Shown: positions 12,752 to 23,475 of the stretch, piece after piece
How positions within the stretch are numbered: position 1 is the stretch's first letter
Layout: the number at the start of each line of letters is the position of its first letter
Assembly (NCBI GenBank): GCA_022059125.1
Contig: JAEUWY010000020.1
Location: 1,550,001-1,614,000, forward strand
Direction: 5' to 3'
DNA length: 64,000 nt
Source: Corynespora cassiicola
Taxonomy: Eukaryota; Ascomycota; Dothideomycetes; Pleosporales; Corynesporascaceae
The notes under the pieces: model-generated
Seen by the model: the letters and a program-made list of their open reading frames with translations, nothing else
What the model was told of the DNA's origin: nothing
Database searches by the model: none
Translations under genes and position numbers: made by a program

Positions 12752-14400
12752 ATGGTGTCTGCTTCGCGTCTCCAGCGCCTCCAGGAAATAGTCAGCGCCC
12801 AACTTTCAGCCCTGCCCGATAAGCCAGCCATCAGCGATGACGATGAAAGCGGCGGCGTGCCTCTCGACCCCGAACACACCATCGCTCCTCCAGCTACCCA
12901 CTCTGATGCGCATGGACCTCCCGAGGGCTCGCCTGCCCCTCATTCAGTTGAATTTGATGAGAACCTGGAGCGCCGCTTCGAATACATCCAGGGTGCCGTG
13001 AGCTCGTGCAATCCAGCTTCTTCTTCTTCTTCTTCTTCTTCTCCCAAGCCGCCCGTTGCACTCACTAGCAAGCTCCCGCCAACGAACTGGAAACAGGGGG
13101 ATGTGGCTCCAACCGGGCAAGCATTTGCCCCTATCTTGGCTTTATCAAAATACCCCTACAAGTTCTGCGAAGCGAAGCACAAGCAAGATGTCGCCTCCTC
13201 CTTCTTTGATGGAGGCAAGTTCTGGGCACGCGAATGGGACCTGTGCGTATCCATTTGCCTGATTCATGCTCCTTCTAACATTCATTCCCAAGTTTCTACG
13301 TGTGGGACATTGAGCCCAAAACCAAGCCACTCATTCTTGTCAGTGAGGGCCAATTTCAACAATTCCTAGACGAGATAAACTCGAGTCTCAAGCTCAGGCT
13401 CTCCATCACGGATGAGCAGCGCGAAGACAATATGGTGGCTCGTTTCCCTGATCATCCTCGTTGCCTGCCTCGCTACCTTGGCCGTTCTCGTTCGCGCGAA
13501 GAGTACAATGCCATGGTTGGACAGGCCCCGGCCTTTTCTGAATCACTATCGCTGCCCATGGACAAACAAATCCAGGAAGATTTCGAGCAGATGATGCAGG
13601 ATTTGACAGACCAATCAAAGGGAAAGAACAAGATGGCACAGGAGAAGAAGAGACAGGATCGTCTCGGCAAACAGAAGACATTTGCAGATCAGTTCAAACG
13701 AGCTGGCCGCTATCTTGGCTTACGCCCTCTTGAGCATCATGCAACGTCACCTGTTCGCTGCGACCTCCCTGTCCCATATCATCATGAAGCCGACATCGTA
13801 TTTTTGTGCGCAGACGTAGAGTCGTACGAACGGGCACATGGCAAAATCACCGAGATCGGCCTTGCTAGTCTCGATACTCGGGATTTGGCTAATGTGGCTC
13901 CTGGCGACGATGGCTCTAACTGGCGGACAAAGATACATGTTCGGCATATCCGGATCAAGGAACATATGCACCTGGTCAATTCTGAATTTGTCACTGGCTG
14001 CCCGGATCGATTCGACTTTGGAACTTCGGAAATCGTGTCCTTGAAGGACGCCCCTCATGAGATTGCAGCATGCTTTGAATCCCCTTTCTGCAATACTGCT
14101 ACGTCGCGCACCGGGGAGAAACGCAAAATTGTCTTCGTAGGCCATGATACCGTCACAGACATTAGGTACCTGCGGGACCTGGGCTTCCATGTGCTAGAAC
14201 ACGATAGCATTATGGAGACCATCGATACAGCAACCATATTCCGGGTATGGCGCCAGGAGCAACAGCCCACCCGCCTGGGGAGAATGCTGTACGAACTGAA
14301 CATAGATGGCTTCAATTTGCATAATGCCGGGAACGATGCAGCATTCACGCTCCAGGCTATGCTGGCCTGTCTTGTTCGTGAGGCGGTCAGTCGCAAGTAG
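12752..14400 (+). CDS. Gfd2/YDR514C-like DEDD nuclease-fold protein
   Basis: The model is 12752..13242 and 13293..14400, 532 aa. The 50-nt intron (GTGCGT..AAG) joins DL to FYVWDIE in frame. The C-terminal half is an RNase H-like exonuclease domain. Visible acidic residues are D338 and E340 in ADVESYE, an Asp in GHDTVTDIRYL (about 449 or 453), and H507 with D512 in HNAGND. This is the DEDDh pattern seen in the Gfd2/YDR514C C-terminal family. The N-terminus is acidic and disordered with a Ser run encoded by a TCT repeat (13019-13041). A charged coiled segment precedes the domain (residues about 255-300). Yeast Gfd2 is linked to mRNA export through Dbp5, and this paralogue group is poorly characterised. 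Nuclease activity is plausible because the motifs are kept, but it is an inference. Confidence 0.82.
13019..13041 (+). repeat. TCT trinucleotide repeat (polySer)
   Basis: A (TCT)n run in exon 1 of the nuclease gene encodes consecutive serines. Confidence 0.8.
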
Positions 14401-14940
14401 GAGAGACTAGAGAGCCACGGAGTCTCAGAGAGGGATTCAATGCACACTGCTTTGGTCCGAGACTAAATAAACGGCAAATGCGAGATATGATCTTGTGTAT
14501 GCCTTGATCCAAGATAGATTACTGCCAATGAAGCATAATGGTTCAGAAATCCCCCAAAAACGTTTTCCCCGCACCGAGAAACACCCAGAGAAGTTCCGTC
14601 ATATAGCACATCGTCCCAAGTTTCCCCGGATTCCCCAGATTTGTAAACGTCCCGCACACGTGGAATGCCTCGACCAGTCCCATTTTTTCAATAAATTAGA
14701 TTGGGATGCGGGTGTTGTTCCGTGGTCACACTAATATATTTTACCCCTGCTGCCGAATGGATAGCCGGACCGTGCAGGAAGAGTCGAAGCTCATTTAACG
14801 AGCGAAGAAGAAAAGCGAAGCAACAACTAGGAATTGGAGGTCTTGGTTTGTGGGTTCAATTTGCTCAATAAGAATGTCTACTTTTGATCATACTTAGGAA
14901 TGAATGAATACAGTGGTTGGATCACGGCGATGCGAGCACC
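14401..14940. other. intergenic region
   Basis: This holds the 3' flank of the nuclease gene and the 5' flank of the glycosyltransferase gene, which lie in tandem. I see no gene or RNA. Confidence 0.5.
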
Positions 14941-16332
14941 ATGGCCCCCATCTCTCGAGCCCTCTTTCGGACGTCTCTACTAGGATGCTTTGCGCTGTTC
15001 CTCTGCGGAATCGCGCTCTTCTACGAAGATCATGGCCGAGGAGTTTTTCCTAGCGAAAAGAGGCTTCAAAACGCTGACGAGCAACATCCACTTACCAACC
15101 CGACGCTTGACAACAGCCCTCTATTCCCAAGACCAGAATACCACCTCCTAACCCTAAATCTCCACCAATGCACCACCCTCTTCCCCACCCTCCTCTCCTC
15201 TATCCCTCACTCCATCGCCCGCGGAAACTTCTCCCTCAAAAAGAGCAACCCGGACTACCAAGGCCTAGTCCAAGCCCGCGTCTCAAACAACAACCTCTAC
15301 ATCCTCTCCACCGCCCCCGACCGCACCCCCGACCTCCTCTCCGACCGCACCTCAATATTGCAACAACTACACCGCGCACTCATCACATCCCCCACTCCGC
15401 TTCCCGACACGTACTTCTCCCTGGTCCTCAACGATGCCCCGAAGAACAATTCTTGGGTCTTTGCGCAGGAGAATAAGGGCCAGAGTGCGTACCGCACATG
15501 GCTGATGCCGCACTTTGCGTTTTGGAGCTGGGCCCGCCCCACCCTCGGCGCAATGGACGACATCCTACGAAAAATAGCTACCATCGAGCGGGGGACGCCG
15601 TTTTCGCAAAAGGAGGATCGCGCCGTGTGGCGCGGGACGCCGTGGTTTAATCCCCTGAGCGCGCCGACGCTGCGGCAGGATTTGATCAAAGTGGCTGGCG
15701 GAAAAGAGTGGGCGGATGTGCAGGCGTTGTCGAGCAATGGAACAGGTGGGGGAGGGAATGGGCTGCCGATTGAGCGGTTCTGCGCGTACAAGTATGTCGT
15801 GTATACCGAGGGGGTCACGTATTCGGGGCGGTTGGCATATCATCAGGCGTGTACAAGCGTGTTGGTAATGGCTCCTTTGACGTATCTGACGACGACGGGG
15901 TGGTTGGTTAGGCCCATATATGCAGAGGATTTGATTGCTCAGGTTGAGGGTGGGAAGGTGGGAAGGACGAAGACGACGGAGAAGAGGGAGAATTGGAAGG
16001 GCCCGAAGCCGGTTGTGGAATCGGTCATGGATTACCAACAGGCGAATGCTGTGTATGTAGCCAAAGACTTTTCGAACCTCGAGGCTACGATTGGATTTCT
16101 GAGGAGGTGGCCTGAGGTTGCGGAGCGGATTGCGAGGAACCAACGCATGATGAGTATTGGGGCCGGTAATTTGAGTCCGGCGGCAGAAGTGTGTTATTGG
16201 AGGGCTCTTGTACGAGGGTGGGCGAGTGTTGTAGAGGTGGATGCAGATTGGGGTGATGAGATGGGGGAGCGGTTTGAGACATGGATTCTCAAGGAAGCTT
16301 CCAGGGATAGGAGTCCAAGACGAGGGTCATGA
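14941..16332 (+). CDS. CAP10/GT90-type glycosyltransferase, type II membrane protein
   Basis: A single exon encodes 463 aa. I start at the ATG at 14941; the frame is open slightly upstream only through a non-ATG codon. Residues about 7-29 form a hydrophobic signal anchor (LLGCFALFLCGIALFY), giving a type II Golgi/ER topology. The lumenal domain has GT90 features: WRGTPWFNP in mid-domain, then YKYVVYTEGVTYSGRLAYH and a P-rich hydrophobic stretch. The C-terminal part (VMDYQQANAVYVAKDFSNLE) matches the CAP10/KDELC-like C-terminus. In Cryptococcus, CAP10/CAP59-class proteins act in xylosylation of glycans and capsule. In filamentous ascomycetes these genes are numerous and their substrates are mostly unknown. 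Donor and acceptor cannot be read from sequence. Confidence 0.82.
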   Translation: MAPISRALFRTSLLGCFALFLCGIALFYEDHGRGVFPSEKRLQNADEQHPLTNPTLDNSPLFPRPEYHLLTLNLHQCTTLFPTLLSSIPHSIARGNFSLKKSNPDYQGLVQARVSNNNLYILSTAPDRTPDLLSDRTSILQQLHRALITSPTPLPDTYFSLVLNDAPKNNSWVFAQENKGQSAYRTWLMPHFAFWSWARPTLGAMDDILRKIATIERGTPFSQKEDRAVWRGTPWFNPLSAPTLRQDLIKVAGGKEWADVQALSSNGTGGGGNGLPIERFCAYKYVVYTEGVTYSGRLAYHQACTSVLVMAPLTYLTTTGWLVRPIYAEDLIAQVEGGKVGRTKTTEKRENWKGPKPVVESVMDYQQANAVYVAKDFSNLEATIGFLRRWPEVAERIARNQRMMSIGAGNLSPAAEVCYWRALVRGWASVVEVDADWGDEMGERFETWILKEASRDRSPRRGS

Positions 16333-17439
16333 CCCGATTTCAATGGTACTAATCTTGACTTGGTGACTCGATAGTATTGGGCTTAATGAGTGATTTTAGC
16401 TCCTGAAGCTTTTTCTATGTGCAACAAAGGCATGTTCTCCTTTCGTAACTTACGCAACCGAGTGCACTGCAACCAGCTCCTTGCGAGTTGTATTTCCAAG
16501 GCGCTCTCGATCGTGGCGCACGGAACTTCGGCATGCGTTCACATTGCAGCTGATCTTCAAAAGGGAAACGTGGACGCCTCATCAGACATGCCTGAGGAAA
16601 ATCTTGGAAGGGCGCAGATAGTTCGTCAGAATAAGGCCGATCCGGACGCAGCTGCAAAGCATCGAAATCTTCAAATATGCCTGACTTCAACATTTGAATC
16701 GAGTGGGTCGCTCGCCCACTCCGACCCAAAAATCGACAAAGACTTCGCCCTCCGTGGAGAAGCGAGCGGTGATCATGATGATTTATGCCCAGGAGGGAAA
16801 ATCCGCTGCCTTGCATCCCAACAGGTCATGATTGGCTCGGGTCACCATCGAAGCCTCTTGGCACAGCATCGCGAAGGATGGCAAACAGGTAACAGCAAAC
16901 TCGAAAAGTCATCTGAAAGACCGTGGAAGCAACTCGTAGCCTCGCCTCAGCCCTTGTATTAATTTGTAAAAGCATCTGACACGGTAGGTTCGCGCTTGCT
17001 GTCATCTGAGATGACACAGACCGGTCAAAATCGGTTCCGACCACGTACGAATCGTTCGGGATGAGTTCCGAGGAACCAGTTCGCCGCCGGTTGCCACACT
17101 AGATGGCACCTTGCATGCTTACACATAAACAAGAGGCAAAGAACGACGGAGCCAAGAGTCGCCGGTCTACCCGAGGCGGACTCAAGCAGCCCCAAGCAGC
17201 ACATCTCGCCAGATCCGAACACAGGGTTTACATAGAATGACGTATGCGGGGACGACAAGTTCCGACATTGACTGCCAAATGACAGCGGCACGAGCCCGAT
17301 GATAACGTCGGGCTTGGAGGCCGAGTTTTCTTATATACTGGTCTGGTGCCTCCAACCTGACACTTTTCCCTTTCCCCCCGATCCCGGTCACACGATATTG
17401 GAAACTCAAAAAAAAAATACTCGATCTGTTTGTAAAGAG
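16333..17439. other. long intergenic region, no convincing gene
   Basis: The region contains overlapping open frames on both strands (plus 16390-16962, minus 16415-16816). They lack recognisable domains or splice continuity and the plus frame has no early ATG. I leave it unannotated. It includes the promoter of the polyQ/glycine-zipper gene, where a short A run (17408-17416) precedes the start. Confidence 0.45.
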
Positions 17440-17623
17440 ATGGCAGCAGCAGAATATTACTACGGCACTCAAGGTGCTCCGCCCATGAGCCGGCCAAACG
17501 CATACCCTCCACAACCTCAACCTCAACACCACTATCAGCAACAGCAACAACCACCACCGCCACAGCCAAGTCAGCAACAGCAGCCGTACCCGAGCAATCC
17601 TCCACCATATGCTCAATACCCGC

Positions 17624-17678
<55 letters not shown>

Positions 17679-18360
17679 TCCATCGCAAGGCTATGCCCAA
17701 CCACCCCAACAACCGCCGACCTCAGCACCATACCCCCCAAGTCCCTCAATGAAGCCACAAGGCTACCCCCAGAACGACCAAACCGGCTACCTAGGCGCCC
17801 CCATGCGACCAATGCGAAGCCACTCGCAGCCCCCACGAGTCCGATTCGCAGAAGACGTCGACGCCGACAGCGACAACTCAACCGAATTCTCGCACCCCTC
17901 GGACAGCGACGACGACTCGCGGCGCCGGCAATACGGCAGCCGCAGACATCGCCACTCGCACTCGCAGTCTGACTCCAAGGACCGCGGGTACGACGACGAC
18001 GAAGACGACGACGAGTACGACCGAGGCCATGGCCGTGAGCGTGAGCGTAGTCACCACAAGCACCACGAGCACAAGTCCAAGCGAGGCCACAAGGACCGCG
18101 ATACCTTTCTCGGGGCTGGGGCTGGCGGTCTCGTAGGCGACCTTATTTTCCCTGGGCTTGGGACCGCAGCTGGATTGCTCATCGGAGGGTATGGCGGCAG
18201 GAAGCATGCGCAGAGGAGGAGGAGGAGTAAGAGTGCAGCCGGCGAGGGAAGGAGCTCGCATCGACATGGGGGCGACGATGAGTACAAGGGCAGGCACTCG
18301 GGCGGGAGCGGATGGGACGAAAGCTCCGCGACGTACAAGATGGGGTCTTCCGTGCGGTGA
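17440..18360 (+). CDS. PolyQ protein with basic/acidic middle and glycine-zipper segment
   Basis: A single exon encodes 306 aa from the ATG at 17440. Residues 1-110 are Tyr/Pro/Gln-rich and contain an uninterrupted run of 18 CAA codons. The middle is charged and disordered: DADSDNSTEF, then a DDDEDDDEYD acidic patch and a His/Lys-rich stretch. Near the C-terminus a short hydrophobic block (FLGAGAGGLVGDLIFPG, GTAAGLLIGGYGG) has the GxxxG spacing of a glycine zipper or two-helix membrane hairpin. It is followed at once by RKHAQRRRR. Proteins of this layout are widespread in ascomycetes and usually left as hypothetical. The layout suggests a membrane-associated or aggregation-prone protein, but no function is established. 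There is no signal peptide. Confidence 0.8.
17623..17676 (+). repeat. (CAA)18 microsatellite
   Basis: Eighteen perfect CAA codons encode polyglutamine. Lack of CAG interruption makes slippage likely. Confidence 0.95.
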
Positions 18361-18589
18361 AGGGATTTGCATCGAAGGGAGATACCATGAGATAGGATAG
18401 ATGCTGGCATCTACGGGGTATATCAGCGCTCATTTAGGCGATACTGCATTTTTGGGTGTTCATCCGCATAGCAACGATTTAGCTTATGGGTTACGCTAGC
18501 GATCTCCTTTGTAAAATAAATGTATAATTATTCATTTGCAAATACTCCCATGTGGAAATTTCAAATCAGCGTTAGTGCATAGAACCCTC

Positions 18590-19852
18590 TTAACCCTTTC
18601 CACTGCCCTTCTCTCCATCCCGATCGTCCCTCTCCACCCTAACACACTCTTTCTTCCTCTTATCCACGCCCAGCCACAACAACTCGGGCCGCGAATAGTG
18701 GCCATGCGCATCCACAAACGAGCGAATTGTCGTGCAAAAGTCCATGGGCAAGTCCGCGTACACGAAGCCTTCCTCACTGGGCGGGATAGGTTGCGTGAGC
18801 CTCCTTCCATCCGGGGCGAAGACGGCCGAGAAGCCACCGCCGGGAGTATCCTTCACGAGCGGAGTATCATCGATGGAGAGCTTCATAGCGTCGAGACCTT
18901 TCTGGGTGATCACCGCGGTGCAGTGTAGGACAAAAGTGCCAGCCTCGATGGCGTGGGCTTGGGAGAGGAGTTGGATGCCTGCGGGGAGTTAGTACGTACG
19001 TCGTGTTGTCAAAGTCCTCCAAGCACCATCTCCGTGTCACGGCGTGATAGACGTCAATACACACATCTCCCCCCTCCTTCTCTCTTCCCCAAATCATCAG
19101 CCCCCAACGCATATCCCACAAGAAATTAAAAAAAAACATAAAATTTTTTTTGAAAGAAAGCGCAAACCTACCCTCCGCAGACATACTAAACAACTCCTGT
19201 CCCCCCTCCTCAAACGCCGGCACCGGCGGCCACGCCGCAACATGCACCTCCTCCCCCAATCCCGCGGTATGATACTTTAGCAGCGGCTGAATATGCTCCC
19301 AGCACGCCAGCGCACCAACCTTGCCCACGCCCTCGACATCCACCACATTGTCCAGGCTATCTCCGCCCGCGTCGCCAAACACGGTGCGCTCCATGTGCGT
19401 GGGCTTGAGCTTGCGGCGGCGCATGAGCAGCTCGCCCTTGGCCGAGATGATGCACTGGGCAATGTAGAGGCTGTTCTTGCCGTCGTTTTCGGAGAAGCCG
19501 AGCACGACGGCGATGTTGGATTGGCGGGCGGCGGTTTGCAGGCGCGCGATTTGGGGCGAGTCATAGCGGAGGGAGTTTTTGATGTAGTGGGTCGTGGTTG
19601 GGGGGTCGACGGGGCGGGCCCTGCGCGTGTTGGTCAGGCTCTGGTATAGGGCATGCGGTTTCGAATTTGGGGGGGGAATGGGTGCGTGGCTCACCATATC
19701 CAGAATGGATACCCCGGGATCCATACTTCGGGGAAGGCGACCAGCTTCGCACCGTTGGAGGCGGCTTCTTCGATGAGGCGGCAGGCCTTGTCGACCGAGG
19801 CGTCGAGGTCGAGCCAGACGGGTTCGTGCTGGGTGACTGCTACTTTGACCAT
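18590..19852 (-). CDS. Nitrilase (aliphatic nitrilase/cyanide-hydratase branch)
   Basis: The model is complement(18590..18978, 19172..19620, 19695..19852), 331 aa, with introns of 74 and 193 nt. All junctions close in frame. The catalytic triad of the nitrilase superfamily is readable: E42 in [14 protein letters not shown]125 in [11 protein letters not shown], and C159 in [13 protein letters not shown]. The spacing and the CWEHxxPLLKYH context place it in the true nitrilase branch (nitrile to acid plus ammonia, or cyanide hydration) rather than among amidases. The HVAAWPPVP block is also typical. The C-terminus after about residue 300 is short and basic ([15 protein letters not shown]), shorter than the tail cyanide hydratases use for spiral oligomerisation. 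That makes a nitrilase more likely than a cyanide hydratase. It is cytosolic: no signal peptide. Confidence 0.87.
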
Positions 19853-21181
19853 TGCTGCGGCGGGTGTTGTGTTTGTATCCTTGCTCTTGCGCTATGGTAT
19901 GCTCAATCCTATACCCCCCAATTTGTCCTCGGAAAGAAATTCGTATCAAGGTAGAAGGGGTGTCTACCTTCTACGCGCGGCCCTACCTTCCCCTCTTATA
20001 TCCATCCCATGCCATCCCAAATCTCACTCCCGCCCCCGCCCCCGCACACGTAAACACTCATCCTCGCATATCGCATACGATATCCCAGCCTGACACCTCC
20101 CCCCCTGCATGCACACCCGCGACGCGCAAAAATCCTCGCCAAGTAGATAGATAGGCGGCGTTTCTCTTCGCATCGGCACGCCGCTCATCGGCATTCCCCT
20201 CTTGCTAGCCCAATCAGCACTCCACATTTCCCCAAATCGGAAATTTTGGCGCGTGTAAGCCCCTCGCTAGGCCCCTTTGGGCGCATGGCTGGAGCCTCAA
20301 GAGCGCGCGGAATTATGGGAGCGCGGAATTGGCGCGTGGTGGAGGGCGGGATGGGCTTGGTGCGCGGCACGATGGGGGGCGCGGGCCGGGGAGGGAGATG
20401 TTGAGTAAAAGGTGGCGGGTTGGGGTTGATGGATGGTAAGGGGAGATAAGGAGGGGGTTCTGGACGCACTCCTATCCATGGCCTGCGGGCTGGTGAGGGA
20501 TGGGAATGACATTGCACATGGGCATATCAATGTCGAGGATGGTGTATATATCTATTAGGCATTGAAGCATCAATACTTGGAGAACAGAGACAGAAGAGAA
20601 TCATGATGAAAACGTTACCAAGACACGTTGATCAGTTTAAACATACGTGAAGACATGAGGCATGTGTAGGTACCATGTAAAGCAAGCTGCTGCTTTGGTG
20701 TGCTAGCGCAGCTTAGACCTCGACACAGCCCAGCCTATCCTACTCTCTGCCGGTCCACGTGAACCTGGGCGCTGTATCACTCCTTTAACCCACATTATTT
20801 CCTCGTATCCATACTAATACATCATAGAACCTATCAAGGAGTGTCTACCTTCCACTGTGCTTCGATGCAGTACATCAATCTTACGTTGGCACACGCATGA
20901 CGTCATCAACCGCAGAGTACTTCCCCCAAACAGCGTAAACGAAGCAACCGATAGGCAGCCTGTCAGCTCCCTCTACTTGCGGGTGCACTGTTCAGAATCA
21001 AAACACTACAGACAAGGCATACCTCCCCTTTGTGATGTTCTAGCCCGAAAGGGAAAGTTCGTTGGAGGCTCTGCTCGCAAGATTATCTCGGTTGGAAACG
21101 TTGATCCCACAGTTGTAGATATAGCCCAAGGCCCCGGCAAGGTCCTATTAGGAGCACAACCTTTTCTGCACAGCAATCATC
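19853..21181. other. intergenic region, C-rich then ordinary
   Basis: This 1.3-kb region separates the divergent nitrilase gene and sulfotransferase-like gene. The stretch 19980-20480 is pyrimidine-rich on the plus strand in parts, with several CCCCGCCCCCGC-like runs. Open frames over 20857-21399 only overlap the start of the next gene in another frame. No other gene is seen. Confidence 0.5.
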
Positions 21182-21985
21182 ATGGGGCAGGAAGCATCCA
21201 CGCCAAAGCCAGGGGCAAAGTTCAGAGTCATCGGAGCAGGCCTGCCGCGGACAGGAACCACATCACTGAGCACTGCACTGGAAATACTTCTCGACGGGCC
21301 GGTTTATCATGGCGGCACTCAGGTTCTCATGGGCCCGCCGAACAAAATGGGGGAGTGGATCGAGGTGTTGGAAAGGCTACCGAGTCAGGAAGTGGCTGAC
21401 CGTGAACATGTCCTGAAGCACGTAAAACAAGAGTTCGACGGATATGTAGGAACGACCGATGGGCCAGGTTTCATACTCGTGCCCGAACTTTTGGAACAAT
21501 ACCCCGAGGCCAAGGTGATTTGCACGGTGCGAGATGCGGACGGATGGGCAAGAAGCATCGAGCAGACGGCGGGCAATGCAACAATGTGGTTTCTCGGAGC
21601 GCTTCTGCTTCCCCTGCCTGGCCTTCGTCACGCGCCTCGTTATGTGAAGGCGACGGCAAACGGAAGATATGGAGAGCTATTCGTTCGGCCTGGCGAGCAA
21701 CCGTTCGCACGACCAATTTATGACCGACATATTTAATGGCTGAAAGAGGTGGTGCCGGAGGACAGACTTGTGTTCTTTGATGTGAAGGATGGGTGGGGAC
21801 CACTGTGTAAGGCGCTGGAAGTCGAGGCGCCGAAAGGCGTGCCATTTCCTCGCGTCAACGACGCTGATGCCATGGAAGAGTTTGTGCAACAGGTGTTGAT
21901 ACGGGGTGTCAAGGCATGGGCGAAGATTGTCGGGGCATGTGCCATTATTGGGGGCATCAGCTACGCCGCAATAAATAGAGGGTGA
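21182..21985 (+). pseudogene. Sulfotransferase-like P-loop protein broken by one in-frame stop
   Basis: The ATG at 21182 opens MGQEAST and a P-loop/PAPS-like motif, GAGLPRTGTTSLSTALE (RTGTTSL corresponds to the 5'-phosphosulfate loop). The fungal P-loop sulfotransferase-like family continues with HGGTQVLMGP and VICTVRDADGWARSIEQT. The frame stops at TAA 21734-21736, immediately after IYDRHI. The same frame resumes without any shift as WLKEVVPEDRLVFFDVKDGW, the expected next block, and ends in a hydrophobic C-terminal segment (AWAKIVGACAIIGGISYAA) at TGA 21983-21985. So one codon is lost and all downstream sequence is still family-like. Options are a recent nonsense mutation, a sequencing error, or readthrough. 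No splice pair removes the stop without deleting conserved sequence. The truncated product would be 184 aa. Confidence 0.75.
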
Positions 21986-22541
21986 GGCAGCATGCCTCAA
22001 CTCGTCGGCACGGGCGGGAAACCGAGTGTCTAGTGCAAGGCAAGAAGATGGTCGCAGGCAAAGAATCGAATTAATTTTCTTGTTGTAAAGTCGGCGTCAT
22101 ACAGGCGCTGCGCCAGGTTACTTCTTCGAACGTGGGTCGAGGGCGATTCAAAGGTCAAGCCCCGAGCCGCCGAGGCCTCGACAGGTTGTTTCTTCAGGGC
22201 CGAGATCCGGTAGATGCTGGCCAGAAGTTTACCTGACTAGATAGGAGTTGATGTACACATTGGCAATTGGCCGCACAGCCTGGATGGTGAGGTGGTACAC
22301 GATGTCGTAGGTGGAGGAATTTTTTAGGCTCGCCCTCGAGAGATCGAATAGGATGGCTTAGCCGCGGTCTGAAACCAACTCTGTGCTCCCATTACTGGTA
22401 GCAGGCGTGTGGTTCGCCAGAAGGTTGCATATTTGCTTCCCATGACATAGCCACCGGCATGTGCACCAGCCTATCCCGGCCCTGGCCTGTGCTATTTGCT
22501 TCTTCTGGTTCGTGATACCCCGCCATGGCCCTTGTGCCAAT
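21986..22541. other. convergent intergenic region
   Basis: This spacer lies between the sulfotransferase-like pseudogene and the Sen15 gene, which converge. I see nothing recognisable in it. Confidence 0.5.
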
Positions 22542-23126
22542 CTAGTTCTGACGCGGCTTCACAACGCCATCATGGACAATGTAGTAGACGACGGTGCTGT
22601 CGGTATCGACAGTGGCGAGCACAAGCCTCTTTGTTGTTCTCCAGGGATTGGAAGGGCGATCCGGGTCGGTGCCTCGAGAGGCGGGCTCTGGCGGGACCAT
22701 GGGGATGGCGTCAAAGACGTCGGCGAGGCGGTGCAGGGTCCATTTTTCGCTCAGGCGCGTGGGCAGAATCCACTCAGGCTCGGGCTCGGCCTTGACGACG
22801 AGGCCGCGCTCCTTGTCCCCTTGGGCCTTGCGCTCGCGGTCGGCCTGCTTGAGCAGCTCGATCTGCTCGTCCGGGTGCACGTACAGGCGCTGCGGCGGCA
22901 GGCCCGACAGCAGCGGGCGAGGCAGCAGAGCACCGGTGGCGGGCGAGTGGGTATGGACGGCCAGGTCGGACCATGCGTGCTGGTGGTGGAGGTTGTGCTG
23001 GATCTGGATGGCGAGCGTGTGCAAACTCGGAAGGTGAGAGGAGCGGCCGTGGGCAGTTGGTGTGGCAACGAGGGCCTGCAGCGGGGACGGCCATACAGGC
23101 GGTTTCAGCAGCTCTGGGCGGGCCAT
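22542..23126 (-). CDS. sen15: tRNA-splicing endonuclease subunit Sen15
   Basis: A single exon of 194 aa starts at ATG 23126. The C-terminal half is the Sen15 fold: EPEWILPTRLSEKWTL, then VFDAIP, and the ending KRLVLATVDTDSTVVYYIVHDG. This terminal beta-strand block is diagnostic. Sen15 is a non-catalytic structural subunit that pairs with Sen34 in the heterotetrameric nuclear (in yeast, mitochondrial-surface) enzyme excising introns from pre-tRNAs. As expected, it lacks the catalytic Tyr-His-Lys set. The N-terminal 70 residues carry the helix LHTLAIQIQHNLHHQHAWSD, and a charged linker follows. It is divergent from the small secreted-protein gene at 23476, with about 350 bp between. Confidence 0.88.
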   Translation of the reverse strand: MARPELLKPPVWPSPLQALVATPTAHGRSSHLPSLHTLAIQIQHNLHHQHAWSDLAVHTHSPATGALLPRPLLSGLPPQRLYVHPDEQIELLKQADRERKAQGDKERGLVVKAEPEPEWILPTRLSEKWTLHRLADVFDAIPMVPPEPASRGTDPDRPSNPWRTTKRLVLATVDTDSTVVYYIVHDGVVKPRQN

Positions 23127-23475
23127 GGGGAGCGAATGGGGAGCGAGCGACGGGCGTTGCAGGCGGAGGGCAGAGTCGCTGGCCGTGTGCGGTGACGATG
23201 GACACGGAGTGACGCTGTCGACGCTGTTCTACAGCGGGAAGGAGCGAAGATGGCGCTAGGCCGCCCAAGGCCACCCAGAGTCGCCCCAAGTCACGAGCGG
23301 GGCCTGCACGAGGAGCGCAGTGCAAACGCCTGGCCACACTTAATAGGCGCGTCGTCAGCTCTCTGTCCTGCCAGTCCTGCTCTCTGTCCCCAATTGCACC
23401 TGTGCTGTGCTGCAACACCAGAGAAGCCATCGCCGCCCGCCCTCTCCCGCCTGCACACCACACTCGACCGCCGCC
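23127..23475. promoter_or_regulatory. divergent promoter, Sen15 / secreted protein
   Basis: These 349 bp lie between two divergent start codons and should serve both genes. A TATA-like TTAATAGG lies near 23340, about 135 bp before the secreted-protein start. Confidence 0.4.

Noticed and set aside
16390..16962. 190-codon open frame on the plus strand.
   Set aside because: It lacks an early ATG, has no known domain, and overlaps an equally long minus frame.
22461..23195. 244-codon plus-strand frame opposite Sen15.
   Set aside because: It is a mirror of the Sen15 gene; Sen15 motifs on the minus strand are clear.
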